A stretch of DNA of 64,000 nucleotides, from assembly GCF_007678255.1 (NCBI RefSeq), contig NZ_VEED01000002.1, positions 558,001 through 622,000 of the forward strand. Direction: 5' to 3'. Position numbers and translations under genes: made by a program. Positions within the stretch are counted from its first letter, which is position 1, and every line of letters starts with the position of its first letter. Shown here in pieces: positions 1 through 8,206 of this stretch. Under the pieces are notes generated by a model. The model was not told where the DNA came from and made no database searches. It worked only from the letters and a program-made list of their open reading frames with translations. The DNA comes from Bacillus sp. X1(2014) (GTDB taxonomy: Bacteria; Bacillota; Bacilli; Bacillales_B; DSM-18226).

Positions 1-75
1 CGAAGTGAAGTTTTTTGTCATTATATTTAATCCGTTAACAAAATTCCGCCACAACAATAATCACACCATCCTTCT

Positions 76-108
76 ATTAAAATAAGCGGGAAATAAAATC
101 TTCCCGCT
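76..108 (-). terminator. Rho-independent terminator of the orphan TRAP binding-protein gene
   Basis: Eight-base inverted arms AGCGGGAA and TTCCCGCT (85-92 and 101-108) are followed on the minus strand by a T-rich tract. The hairpin sits 17 bases after the stop of the TRAP substrate-binding gene, so that transcript probably ends here. Positions 1-75 show no gene. Confidence 0.75.
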
Positions 109-124
109 ATATATATAGAAATCA

Positions 125-1153
125 CTATTCTACCAACAAATCTAAAATATCTTTATATTGCTTTTCATATTTTTTATACACAGGGGCAACCGCTTTTTTG
201 AATGCATCATTATCGATTTGTTTGTTCTCTATGATTTTCGTGCCATGTTCTTTCATAAATTCTTTAGATTCTATTTCCTTTTTCATGTTCATATCACGCT
301 GTAATTTTGTATACTTCTTGCCCATTTCCACAATAAGATCTTGTGTTTCCTTATCTAAGGAGTCAAAAATCTTTTTATTAATAACCAAGGCAATAGCACC
401 ATAGGATTGGTTGGTTTCAGTAAAATAATCTACTACCTCGTAACACTTCGTATCTGTACAAGCATTATAGTAGTACATAGATCCATCAATGACTCCCTGT
501 TGTATAGCAGTGTTTAATTCTAAAGAATCAACTGTTGCCGATTCCACTCCTAATGCACCAAAAGTTTCCGTAAGAATGGCACTTGGTTGTAGTCTTAATG
601 CAAGACCCTTCATATCAGCAGGAGATTTAATTGCTTTTGAACTACCAACGGTTCCAAAGCCATATTCCCAAAAACCTAAAATCTTTATTCCAGCTTTTTC
701 TTCTAACTTTTCCCCCAATGTTTTACCAAATTCGCCATCAAGATTTTTATATACTTGTTCTCGGTCTTTAAAAAGATATGGCATATCCAGCACACTTAAT
801 TCCGGAGCGTAACTAGATAAATTAGCAACGGATAGGATTCCCATTTCCAATGATCCCATTTCTATTTGTTCAGTTAGTTCTCTTAATCCTCCAAGCTGTC
901 CACCTTCATAGACTTCAACTTCCACATTCCCATTTGAGGATTTTTCCACTTCATCTTTAAATGCAAGTGCTGGTTCGCCAATTGGACCAGTACTAGGGGC
1001 TACATGTCCAAACTTCAAGACTACTTTTTCTTTTTTAGCTCCCTTTTCACTTGCGTCACCTGAGGTTTTCTCATTCCCACATGCAGTTGCAATGATAATT
1101 GCAGCCATAATTGGGATTACTAGAAGTAAATTCTTTAACTTTTTTAATTTCAT
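125..1153 (-). CDS. TRAP transporter solute-binding lipoprotein, DctP family
   Basis: This is an extracytoplasmic substrate-binding subunit of a TRAP-type carboxylate transporter, of ordinary family length (342 residues). The N-terminus has a lysine-rich stretch, a hydrophobic segment and a lipobox ending ATAC, so it should be a lipoprotein anchored outside the membrane. The body carries typical DctP features (FGHVAPSTGP near the mature start, the LRLQPS region, and QQGVIDG). The start is the ATG preceded by AAGGGAGAAGG; an upstream in-frame TTG lies inside that ribosome binding site. No dctQ or dctM is beside it, and a terminator follows directly, so it is an orphan within this window. Related organic acids are the likely ligands; the exact one cannot be read from sequence. 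Confidence 0.88.
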   Translation of the reverse strand: MKLKKLKNLLLVIPIMAAIIIATACGNEKTSGDASEKGAKKEKVVLKFGHVAPSTGPIGEPALAFKDEVEKSSNGNVEVEVYEGGQLGGLRELTEQIEMGSLEMGILSVANLSSYAPELSVLDMPYLFKDREQVYKNLDGEFGKTLGEKLEEKAGIKILGFWEYGFGTVGSSKAIKSPADMKGLALRLQPSAILTETFGALGVESATVDSLELNTAIQQGVIDGSMYYYNACTDTKCYEVVDYFTETNQSYGAIALVINKKIFDSLDKETQDLIVEMGKKYTKLQRDMNMKKEIESKEFMKEHGTKIIENKQIDNDAFKKAVAPVYKKYEKQYKDILDLLVE

Positions 1154-1296
1154 TGAACCTTCTCCCTTCAAATTTTTATTTTTTATTCGAATCTTTTTTT
1201 ATAATTAAGCCTATAAGCACTTTTCAAAGGCTGATGCTTTTAAAGGCAAATTATTGCTTCAGTAGGTTAGAGTTAATCATCGCATCTTTCATTTAC

Positions 1297-1311
1297 TGAA
1301 CATAATGTTCA
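1297..1311. promoter_or_regulatory. Perfect 15-base palindrome, candidate operator
   Basis: TGAACATAATGTTCA is a perfect palindrome about 145 bases upstream of the dctP-like start. The same half-site TGAACA recurs in inverted arrangement at 1403-1419. This is compatible with a dimeric regulator; which one is unknown. Confidence 0.45.
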
Positions 1312-1402
1312 CTATTAGAACAAAACGATTTAATTTGAAATTTTTTACTTCTAATTAATCTTTTTCAATATTTTAGAACGTAACTTCATATAGTGAAATA
1401 AA

Positions 1403-1419
1403 TGTTCAATATATGAACA
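1403..1419. promoter_or_regulatory. Second TGTTCA/TGAACA inverted repeat, candidate operator
   Basis: TGTTCA, five bases, TGAACA. The half-sites match those of the palindrome at 1297-1311 but point the other way. The pair lies in the dctP-like upstream region. Confidence 0.4.
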
Positions 1420-1550
1420 AAAATTGAAAGGTAAAAAAATAACATACTAAATATGAAAACGCTTTTAATAATATTAAAGATCATATTGCTGTATTTGTCA
1501 ATTTAAATATTATAATTTTCGGAAAATTATAATATTTAAATTTCTATTAA

Positions 1551-1597
1551 TGAAATAAAAAGCCCCAACTCCTTTATAAATAAGGAATTAGGGCTTT
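1551..1597 (-). terminator. Rho-independent terminator after the MFS gene
   Basis: Arms AAAGCCC (1559-1565) and GGGCTTT (1591-1597), extended by partly paired TAATTCCTTA/TAAAGGAGTT. On the minus strand the stem is followed by TTTTTATTTC. It begins 15 bases after the MFS stop codon. Confidence 0.8.
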
Positions 1598-1611
1598 GAC
1601 ATTGATGAAAC

Positions 1612-2883
1612 TTAACTTCTGATTGGTTCTTCATTTACAAGTTGTGTAACATTTCCCTCAATTTTTTTCTTCCGCATGCCCGCTATCACTAAGAAGATGG
1701 CGCCCAAAACATAGATAACAACTACTGCCCAAACACCATTATTAAAGCCAGCACGAAGGTTTTTCCCAGCAATACCAACCAAATACCCTGTAAAAATTGG
1801 GGAGATGATCCCTGCTACACTACTGATTGCGAGAGCAATCCCTGATATTGTACCCACCAATTTGTGCGGTGCAATAGAAGTGTAAATACTAGAGCAAAAC
1901 GGAACAATACAATTATTCATCGATAATCCGATGGTCAGGAATATAATTGCCATGACTGGAGCTTGGACCATTGTTGTGAGTCCAAAACCAATCGCGCCAA
2001 TAGCTAAAGCAGTTACGATACTTTTCACATACGATTTATTTAAGTTATTTGTCTTTTTGAAGGAACTGTCTGTAACCTTTCCGACAATGATAGAAATAAT
2101 TGCAGCCGTAATCCCAATACCGGCAAATGCTAGTCCCATCACTTTTGGCTCGAGCCCGACAATCTTTGTTAAGTAAGTTGGCGCCCAAACTGCTACCCAG
2201 GCGTTAATCCACATGGAAATGAAGCTTGCAAAAAATACAGAAAGAACGAATGGATTGAAAATAATTTTTCCAATGTCCTTAAATTTAGCGTCAGATTTGG
2301 CTTCTGGTGAAGAAGAATTAATCTCCAGCGGTTTCTTAGGTTGTTCTCTGAAAAATAAGAAAACAATAGCCCAAACCAAGCTAAGGACACCAAGCAGGGC
2401 AAATGAATGCCGCCAGCCATAAGATAGGATGAACGGAACTAAAACGGGAGCAGTTAAATAGGAGCCAAAGATGACACCAGACCCCATGATCGCGTAAACA
2501 GTACCGCGTGTTCCTGCGGCAAACCATTTAGCCAGATGTGTGATGGCTAGCCCATAAGTACCTCCCTCAAAGAATCCCAGCATGACACGAATAATGATTA
2601 GTCCGGTAACACTATGAACAAAATAGGCGGATGTTAAAGAGACGGTCCAGCCCAATGCAATCACAATAAGTAAAAACTTTGTCTTAAAACGATAGGTCAA
2701 GCTTGCTAATAGAATACTGCCTATGGCGTAAGTAAAATAAAAACTGCTGCCAACTGCTCCGAATTGCTCGAAATTTAAATGCAATTCTTTCATTATTGGT
2801 TCTGCGGCTAATCCTAGTATTGCTTTATCGGCATAGTTTACTAAATAAAGAATAAAAATCATTCCTAATACTAACCAACGCAT
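1612..2883 (-). CDS. MFS transporter, organic-anion type
   Basis: A 423-residue major facilitator superfamily carrier with about twelve hydrophobic helices and the usual central cytoplasmic loop (rich in Ser/Lys/Pro near residues 185-205). The N-terminal block VNYADKAILGLA resembles the anion:cation symporter branch (hexuronate, glucarate and phthalate carriers). The ATG start has GGGGAGGG five bases upstream; an in-frame TTG fifteen bases earlier starts inside that ribosome binding site and is rejected. It is transcribed alone and closed by its own terminator. In this neighbourhood an aromatic or other carboxylic acid is the likely substrate (inference). Confidence 0.85.
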   Translation of the reverse strand: MRWLVLGMIFILYLVNYADKAILGLAAEPIMKELHLNFEQFGAVGSSFYFTYAIGSILLASLTYRFKTKFLLIVIALGWTVSLTSAYFVHSVTGLIIIRVMLGFFEGGTYGLAITHLAKWFAAGTRGTVYAIMGSGVIFGSYLTAPVLVPFILSYGWRHSFALLGVLSLVWAIVFLFFREQPKKPLEINSSSPEAKSDAKFKDIGKIIFNPFVLSVFFASFISMWINAWVAVWAPTYLTKIVGLEPKVMGLAFAGIGITAAIISIIVGKVTDSSFKKTNNLNKSYVKSIVTALAIGAIGFGLTTMVQAPVMAIIFLTIGLSMNNCIVPFCSSIYTSIAPHKLVGTISGIALAISSVAGIISPIFTGYLVGIAGKNLRAGFNNGVWAVVVIYVLGAIFLVIAGMRKKKIEGNVTQLVNEEPIRS

Positions 2884-2945
2884 AAAAACCCTCCCCAATA
2901 TAAAAACCTAAATTTCCTCTAATCAAATTAACCCTTTCCATTGAA

Positions 2946-3044
2946 TCAATTCGAAACACCAGGTGGACCATTCGCAATCTTTGGAGCTCCTTCAAAGGTT
3001 ACCAACTGCTGAAGATTATCTTTCAATTGTTGGACCTGTTTCAC
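2946..3044 (-). other. Possible 32-residue ORF or gene relic, function unknown
   Basis: On the minus strand a GTG preceded by GGTGAG opens a 32-codon frame with a coiled-coil-like start (KQVQQLKDNLQQL) and a Gly/Pro-rich tail (NGPPGVSN). The composition looks protein-like, but the frame is closed upstream by a stop. It could be a small gene or the C-terminal remnant of a lost one. I do not recognise the family. Confidence 0.25.
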
Positions 3045-3182
3045 TAACTCACCACACTTTCTTATTTTTTAACAATGTAAACCCTTACATTTTTAGTATA
3101 GAAACTGATCCTAATCCAAAAATACTATTTCCCTGCGAATTGATCCCATTTCATTTGAAAGTAGTTTTTAGCTTTTAGTATT

Positions 3183-3276
3183 CGGAATATTCCGCATAAA
3201 CTTATTCTATTATTCTATTTACCAACCTACAATACAAAGTTATCTATAGTGTTAATAGTTAATATCTATAACTATT
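3183..3276. promoter_or_regulatory. Two inverted repeats in the gap between the MFS gene and the meta-cleavage operon
   Basis: CGGAATATTCCG (3183-3194) is a perfect 12-base palindrome. AATAGTTA and TAACTATT (3254-3261 and 3269-3276) form a second inverted repeat with a seven-base spacer. Neither has a T-run typical of a terminator. The rest of 2884-3322 holds no clear gene. Confidence 0.35.
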
Positions 3277-3322
3277 GATAGAATTGTTGCGCCTTTTCAA
3301 TTGAAGATGTTTTTTAGGGACA

Positions 3323-4195
3323 TTATAACCGTAACACCGGCACCCTAGAACCAATATCCGACACGCCAGTACGAACGGCCATTTCAAATAAACTTGCTTC
3401 TTGAAGACGATGGTGCCAAACGATTGAAAGATTCCCTGCCATATGTTGCGGAATTCTTCTTGTTAATCTTACAGATCGGCCATCACCCTCTTCTATAATA
3501 GTTACTTCTGTTTGGATAGAACTCCTTTTATGTTTCAATGTGACAATATATGAACCTGGTGCTGGGAGAGTATAATGGGGTTGGGTCGTTAATCTCTCCC
3601 CATCCCATTCACCTTCCAGTTCATATGGACGGCCTAGTAGAAATGGTAATTCCTCAATATTCCCACTTAGCAATCTTTCCCGAATACAAGTAGAACTAAT
3701 TTTTTCTCCTTTATAATCCATTTTTCCAACTTTCGTTACACCAATTCTCCCATTAGAATCGCTTTTTAACCGATCAATATGACCCGTACCCATATAGCCG
3801 TATGAAAAATCAAAACCAGCCACGACATGGACAACACCAAGATTCAATAAATATTGGGAGACAAATTCAACAGGTAGAAGAGAAGAAAATTGTTTATCAA
3901 ATTGAACAAGATAAAATGTATCTACTCCTAGCTCCCGAAATCTCTCTTCTTTTTTAGAAAGCGGCATTAAATAAGATACCTGTTTTTTTCCATTAGATAT
4001 AACGGTTTTTGGATGCGGATAGAAACTCATTACGGAAAGAGGGAGCTTTTTCCTTTTGGCAATTTGTGCAGCCGTTTTAATTACTTCCCTATGCCCTAAG
4101 TGAATTCCGTCAAAAAAACCTAAAGCCACTACACTTGGTTTTGCTTTTTCCTGCCATTCCATCAAATTGTCTCTGTTTAAGTAGATTGTTTCCAT
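3323..4195 (-). CDS. FAD synthetase (RibF-like adenylyltransferase) without a recognisable riboflavin kinase motif
   Basis: The first ~185 residues match the FMN adenylyltransferase half of RibF/RibC: the nucleotide-binding GFFDGIHLGH motif near residue 27, the SFYPHP segment, and ISSTCIRERL near residue 170. It should make FAD from FMN and ATP. The remaining ~105 residues start with GRPYELEG, as in the flavokinase domain, but the expected GRxxGFPTAN nucleotide loop is absent and the tail is divergent, so kinase activity is unlikely. It is the last gene of the meta-cleavage operon, after a flavin reductase and flavin monooxygenase, so a local FAD supply role is a sensible inference. The start ATG has AAGGGG upstream. 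The housekeeping bifunctional RibF must lie elsewhere. Confidence 0.8.
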   Translation of the reverse strand: METIYLNRDNLMEWQEKAKPSVVALGFFDGIHLGHREVIKTAAQIAKRKKLPLSVMSFYPHPKTVISNGKKQVSYLMPLSKKEERFRELGVDTFYLVQFDKQFSSLLPVEFVSQYLLNLGVVHVVAGFDFSYGYMGTGHIDRLKSDSNGRIGVTKVGKMDYKGEKISSTCIRERLLSGNIEELPFLLGRPYELEGEWDGERLTTQPHYTLPAPGSYIVTLKHKRSSIQTEVTIIEEGDGRSVRLTRRIPQHMAGNLSIVWHHRLQEASLFEMAVRTGVSDIGSRVPVLRL

Positions 4196-4238
4196 TGCTG
4201 CCCCTTTCCACCCATTCTATAGGCAGTAGATGTTCCCT

Positions 4239-5240
4239 TTATACAAAACTAGTTTCCTTTGCTTTAATGTTTTTTTCCTGGCTATTCACCACTTTATTTT
4301 TTTGCTTACCAAGATCAATAACGCCATTTGCACTTTTTATTTGACAGCTGACGACATCACCATCCTTGAGGTATTTGTTACCCTCCAATTGCTTTTCCAC
4401 CAGTGTTTCCAGCTTTTGCTGATAAGGGATTGACAAATTTGAAAGCATCGCATTAACCTCTGGTGTTAGGTTCAAAGCTACACCTCCACCAGTACCAGTA
4501 ACAATTAAATCCCCTATAGACAAATCAAAAACTTCTGAAAGCTCGGATATTGTTTCGGCAGGTTTATAAAGTAGCTGGCTGGAGTTTGCCGATTGCCTCA
4601 GTTCTTCATTGACCCAAAGATCTAGCTGCAAGTCGTGAATGAGTGGCAGCTCTTCTTTGTCAAGCAGGTACAGAAACGGGCCGGTGGGACAAAATGTCCG
4701 ATAGCTTTTTCCTTTTAACCATTGTCCTTGAGGCAGTTGAACATCCCGTGCTGAAACATCATTGACAATCACAAGTCCAGCAATATATTGATGAAGATTA
4801 TCATCCATTACTACTAAAGGTTCTGAGATATCCGCTCCGATTACGAGCCCAAGTTCAATTTCATAATCCAACAATTTAACGTGTTCTGGACGAATAATTT
4901 CACTATTGGCCCCGCACAGAGAACTATCCGCTTTAGTAAATATCATGTTAAATGGCGGTTTTGCTGCTTCCACCCCAGTCTCCGTGCGATGAGTAGAATA
5001 ATTTACCCCCTGACAAATAATTCTTGCCGGTTGTGTAACTGGACTTAAGATATTCACACTATTTAAGGGAATTGTTTCAGCATCACCAGCTGTATTCAAC
5101 CTTTCAGCTTCTTCTTTTCCATTTTTCAAAAAATCGGCCAAGGTGTTATATGAATCTCTTAGTACGAGAATCCGATCACCTGACACAACCCCCCATTGCT
5201 CTTTTTGCCCTCTTTCAAATCGTACGACTTTTATCCCCAT
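4239..5240 (-). CDS. Fumarylacetoacetate hydrolase (FAH) family protein
   Basis: The 333-residue product has the FAH fold signature: a divergent N-terminal region, then GVNYSTHRTETG, the metal-site segment DYEIELGLVIG (Glu-x-Glu), the INDVSARD block, and TGTGGGVAL near the end. The family includes C-C hydrolases, decarboxylases and hydratases that act on 2-oxo or enol acids. Its place between the flavin reductase and the FAD synthetase of a meta-cleavage operon suggests processing of the dienoate formed after ring cleavage, perhaps as a hydratase or isomerase (inference). The start is the ATG eight bases after AAAGGAG; ten in-frame codons upstream precede that site. The C-terminal ~45 residues, rich in Lys, extend beyond the usual core. 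Confidence 0.8.
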   Translation of the reverse strand: MGIKVVRFERGQKEQWGVVSGDRILVLRDSYNTLADFLKNGKEEAERLNTAGDAETIPLNSVNILSPVTQPARIICQGVNYSTHRTETGVEAAKPPFNMIFTKADSSLCGANSEIIRPEHVKLLDYEIELGLVIGADISEPLVVMDDNLHQYIAGLVIVNDVSARDVQLPQGQWLKGKSYRTFCPTGPFLYLLDKEELPLIHDLQLDLWVNEELRQSANSSQLLYKPAETISELSEVFDLSIGDLIVTGTGGGVALNLTPEVNAMLSNLSIPYQQKLETLVEKQLEGNKYLKDGDVVSCQIKSANGVIDLGKQKNKVVNSQEKNIKAKETSFV

Positions 5241-5282
5241 CTTTTTGACTCCTTTCAACGTAAAGTACATTAGTTATTGGAA

Positions 5283-5312
5283 AGACTCCTTACACTTTCA
5301 TACAAGGAGTCT
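5283..5312 (-). other. Intercistronic hairpin
   Basis: Perfect nine-base arms AGACTCCTT and AAGGAGTCT with a 12-base loop lie between the flavin reductase and the FAH gene. Only a short T-tract follows on the minus strand, so it may be a weak attenuator or an mRNA stabilising stem rather than a full terminator. Confidence 0.5.
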
Positions 5313-5415
5313 CCATCTTTTAAACGAGTGTTATTTACTTTTCAGCAAGTCTTACGGGAAGTTACAATCACTTTGCATTTCAAAATAACTTTTATCCAAC
5401 AAACCTTGCACTATT

Positions 5416-5895
5416 TTATCTTACAACAGCCTTTTCTTCCATTAATGCACGATAACGCCCGCTGTAAAAAATGAGAGGCTCAGCATCCTCTAAATGAATA
5501 TCCGTAACACGGCCGATAAATAATGTGTGGTCACCTTCCATATGTTCGGCAGAAACTTCACAGGCAATCTGGGCCACAGCACCAGATAAAACCGGCTTTC
5601 CGTCAAGACGGTCGAAGACTACTTCACGTGGCTCTTTTATTTGTCCTGCGAAAATCATCGAAAGCTCTTGCTGGTCCGCTGCTAGAATATTCACTGAAAA
5701 TGATTGGCTTTGTTTAATTTTCTCTAGAATTTTAGCTTTCTCACCAATCGAGATAACAACCAGCTTTGGGCTTAGAGATACTGACATGAAAGCATTGGCA
5801 GTCATGCCATGCACATCACCTTCTACATCTGTGGCAATGACGGTAACACCGGTAGCAAATTTCCCCATAGCGGTGCGAAATTGACGATCATCCAT
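5416..5895 (-). CDS. Flavin reductase component of a two-component monooxygenase
   Basis: A 159-residue protein of the flavin reductase (HpaC/HsaB-like, FMN-binding split-barrel) family, with FRTAMGKFATGVTVIAT at the N-terminus, GMTANAFMSVSLSPKLV, and the conserved GDHTLFIGRV segment near residue 120. Such proteins reduce free FMN or FAD with NAD(P)H and pass it by diffusion to an oxygenase partner. The partner here should be the acyl-CoA-dehydrogenase-fold monooxygenase two genes upstream. The start ATG follows GGAGG. It is separated from the next gene by a gap of about 175 bases containing a hairpin. Confidence 0.88.
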   Translation of the reverse strand: MDDRQFRTAMGKFATGVTVIATDVEGDVHGMTANAFMSVSLSPKLVVISIGEKAKILEKIKQSQSFSVNILAADQQELSMIFAGQIKEPREVVFDRLDGKPVLSGAVAQIACEVSAEHMEGDHTLFIGRVTDIHLEDAEPLIFYSGRYRALMEEKAVVR

Positions 5896-5961
5896 TTTAA
5901 AACCTCCAATCTATTAATCTACTTATGTTTCAATAGTTTTGACTTCCTTATTTTACAACTA

Positions 5962-6960
5962 TTAATTTCTTACCCCTGCATCTAGTTCAAGCGCACCAAC
6001 TCTAATCGTCCGTTCACTTTCTCTATTTCTCGTTCTATCTCCCCAATAAGTGGATCCGTATTTAAGATATTCATCCCAGCTCCAGCCAATCGGTTCCCAA
6101 TCAGGTTCGAAAATCAAATAGCCATTTGAGAATATTTCTACTCTCATACCGCTTCCTGGATCCAACACATAGATAAACATCGCTTGGGAGATACCGTGTT
6201 TTCCAGGACCAATGAATTCGATCTCATATTCACATAAAATATCGGCAGCACGTAAGACATCCTGTGCGTTATCCAGCCAGTATGCCATATGGTGCAATTC
6301 CGCAGAAGAAGCAGCTTTTGGATTAGACATTACTGCAATATCATGAACAAGAGGGGTTACGCTCATCCAACCAGCCACTTGTTTGTTATCTGGATCTACA
6401 AGATATTCCCTTAATTTAAATCCAAGCTTTTCATGCAGATAATTGGTAATTAATTGATTATCCATATTGGTTAAGAGGTTAACATGGTCGATTCGTCGTG
6501 GAGACAATCCTTTTCTCCAGGCTTTATATGGCTGGTTTTTAAGAGTTGCTTTCCGGCTTTTTTCAATTCCAGGTTTCTCCATATCGAAATATAATTCTAA
6601 CTGATGGCCACTAGGTAATTGGAAACGAATGGCTTCTCCTTGGCCGACTTCCTCACCAGCAGAAATCCAGTTCACAACTGTACCGGCATCTTGTAATAAT
6701 TGAGCAAAATGGCCTAAATCTTCTCGTCTTTTTGTTTTAAATGCAATATGGTCTACATAAGAAGTTTCTCCAGCTGTAATCGAGAGTGTATGATGTTCAA
6801 AATCCCCCCAGGCACGTAAATAGTGTGTACCACCGACTTCACGAGTTTCTTCTAAACCGATGACATCTTTGAAAAACCAAAGGGATTTTTCCAAATCTTC
6901 TGATACCAATGCAACATGCCCTAATTTTGCTATTTCTGGTGCATATATAAATTTTTCCAT
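5962..6960 (-). CDS. Type I extradiol ring-cleavage dioxygenase (catechol 2,3-dioxygenase family)
   Basis: This protein carries two vicinal-oxygen-chelate modules (about residues 10-125 and 155-280) in a 332-residue chain. The likely Fe(II) ligands are His159 (in RIDHVNLL), His224 (in LHHMAYW) and Glu275 (in MRVEIFSNG), the standard 2-His-1-carboxylate set of the second module. It should cleave a catechol next to the hydroxyl pair to give a yellow 2-hydroxymuconic-type product. The C-terminal ~50 residues (FEPDWEPIGWSWDEY) are typical of this branch. It lies between the monooxygenase and its reductase, so the catechol is probably made by them. Ribosome binding site GGAAAGGG. Substrate not deducible. 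Confidence 0.9.
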   Translation of the reverse strand: MEKFIYAPEIAKLGHVALVSEDLEKSLWFFKDVIGLEETREVGGTHYLRAWGDFEHHTLSITAGETSYVDHIAFKTKRREDLGHFAQLLQDAGTVVNWISAGEEVGQGEAIRFQLPSGHQLELYFDMEKPGIEKSRKATLKNQPYKAWRKGLSPRRIDHVNLLTNMDNQLITNYLHEKLGFKLREYLVDPDNKQVAGWMSVTPLVHDIAVMSNPKAASSAELHHMAYWLDNAQDVLRAADILCEYEIEFIGPGKHGISQAMFIYVLDPGSGMRVEIFSNGYLIFEPDWEPIGWSWDEYLKYGSTYWGDRTRNRESERTIRVGALELDAGVRN

Positions 6961-7003
6961 TACCCTTTCCCACCTTTATCCATACTTAAATTGAACTTCA
7001 ACT

Positions 7004-8173
7004 TTATCCTTGTATATTGGTTTCAAATCCAAATAAATGTCTTCCATAGCCGTCAATTCCATCTTCATATAATGAAGTAATATGTGTGCCCACAGCGATT
7101 AAATCACGAGTGAACATTTCAACAGGGTGCCCTTTTAAAAGAGCATGGCCGCCAAGAGTTAATAAGCATTTCACCCCAATTTGAACACATTTATCGATAA
7201 TGGATGCCCTCATGGCCTTATATTTAGCCCCTTCATAAGGACCGCCTTTGTCTTTTTCCATCATGGCAATATACTCTTTCATCATTAATCTGGCATGATC
7301 CATTTCCAAACTTAACTCAGCAAGAACCCGTTGACTTGTAGGAGACTCTTTTTCTTTTACTCCTGTAAAACGAATCCGACCGGCCGTATGTTTCTTAAAC
7401 TCTTCTAATATCCGTTCTGCACCGCCAATTGCCATTGCTGCAAAACCAACATAGAATCCTGGATAAAAAGGAGTGTCATAGTATAAATAATTTGAATCAT
7501 AGTCTGCTTCAGGCGGCTGGCTGCATGCTGCGATTTTATGGAATCGTAAAATCGCTTCGCGTTTTACAAACACGTTATCAACAATCAGCATATGACTGCC
7601 TGAACCGCGCAATCCCATTGAATCCCAGTCCTTGATAATCGTACAATCGGAAACCTTTAGACAGATCCCAACACGTTCTTCTATGTCGGAGTCATCAAAT
7701 TGCATAAAGGCACCGACCCCAACCCAGTCACTATAGGAGATACCGCTTACAAATTTGTATTTACCAGAGATTAAATAACCGCCATCGACTTCTTCCACTT
7801 TCCCGACCGGTGCAAATACATCGGCAACAAAACCACCTTGTGAAACCACTTCATCACGTAATGGTTTTGGGAGATAAGAAACCCAAGCATTATGCAAGCT
7901 GAAAAAACAGGCAAGCCATGCACTTGATAAATTATAATTTCCGACCGTTCTTACAAAATCGACATATGTCGTCCAGTCGATTTGGGGAAAGCCATATTCC
8001 TGTGGAAGGAGTAACCTGTGAATTTGTTCTTCTCTCATTACATTGACCACGTTCTCTGAAACCGTTGCATTTTTATCAGCTTGTAATGCTTCGGCTTCAG
8101 CAATCTCCCCGATTTTTATTGCTTTTGCAATAATTTCTTCATATAAATCATTCTTCTTAACTACATCTAACAT
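7004..8173 (-). CDS. Flavin-dependent monooxygenase, acyl-CoA-dehydrogenase fold (HsaA-like oxygenase component)
   Basis: A 389-residue protein with acyl-CoA-dehydrogenase architecture but resembling group D two-component hydroxylases such as HsaA and the C2 component of 4-hydroxyphenylacetate hydroxylase. Visible features are LLLPQEYGFPQID near residue 55, SAWLACFFSLHNAW near 90, the central beta-domain segment GKYKFVSGISYSDW, and DWDSMGLRGSGSH. It should ortho-hydroxylate a phenol using reduced flavin from the reductase encoded downstream. The ATG with GGAAGGTG upstream is taken as start; an earlier TTG overlaps that site. The operon order (hydrolase, oxygenase, dioxygenase, reductase) supports phenol-to-catechol-to-ring-cleavage. 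A true acyl-CoA dehydrogenase is the less likely alternative. Confidence 0.82.
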   Translation of the reverse strand: MLDVVKKNDLYEEIIAKAIKIGEIAEAEALQADKNATVSENVVNVMREEQIHRLLLPQEYGFPQIDWTTYVDFVRTVGNYNLSSAWLACFFSLHNAWVSYLPKPLRDEVVSQGGFVADVFAPVGKVEEVDGGYLISGKYKFVSGISYSDWVGVGAFMQFDDSDIEERVGICLKVSDCTIIKDWDSMGLRGSGSHMLIVDNVFVKREAILRFHKIAACSQPPEADYDSNYLYYDTPFYPGFYVGFAAMAIGGAERILEEFKKHTAGRIRFTGVKEKESPTSQRVLAELSLEMDHARLMMKEYIAMMEKDKGGPYEGAKYKAMRASIIDKCVQIGVKCLLTLGGHALLKGHPVEMFTRDLIAVGTHITSLYEDGIDGYGRHLFGFETNIQG

Positions 8174-8206
8174 GTCATCACACCTTCCCAAAAATTTAAC
8201 TAAGGG

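Larger units (their letters stand above)
1154..1550. other. Intergenic region upstream of the orphan dctP-like gene
   Basis: AT-rich non-coding stretch of about 400 bases between two minus-strand genes. It should hold the dctP promoter. No convincing ORF was seen; the two TGAACA-based palindromes listed separately are the only structured elements. Confidence 0.6.

Noticed and set aside
2963..3178. 71-codon plus-strand ORF
   Set aside because: Composition is atypical, no ribosome binding site, and the opposite strand shows a more protein-like frame.
7004..8173. Ordinary acyl-CoA dehydrogenase
   Set aside because: Sequence blocks and operon partners (flavin reductase, extradiol dioxygenase) fit the two-component hydroxylase branch better.
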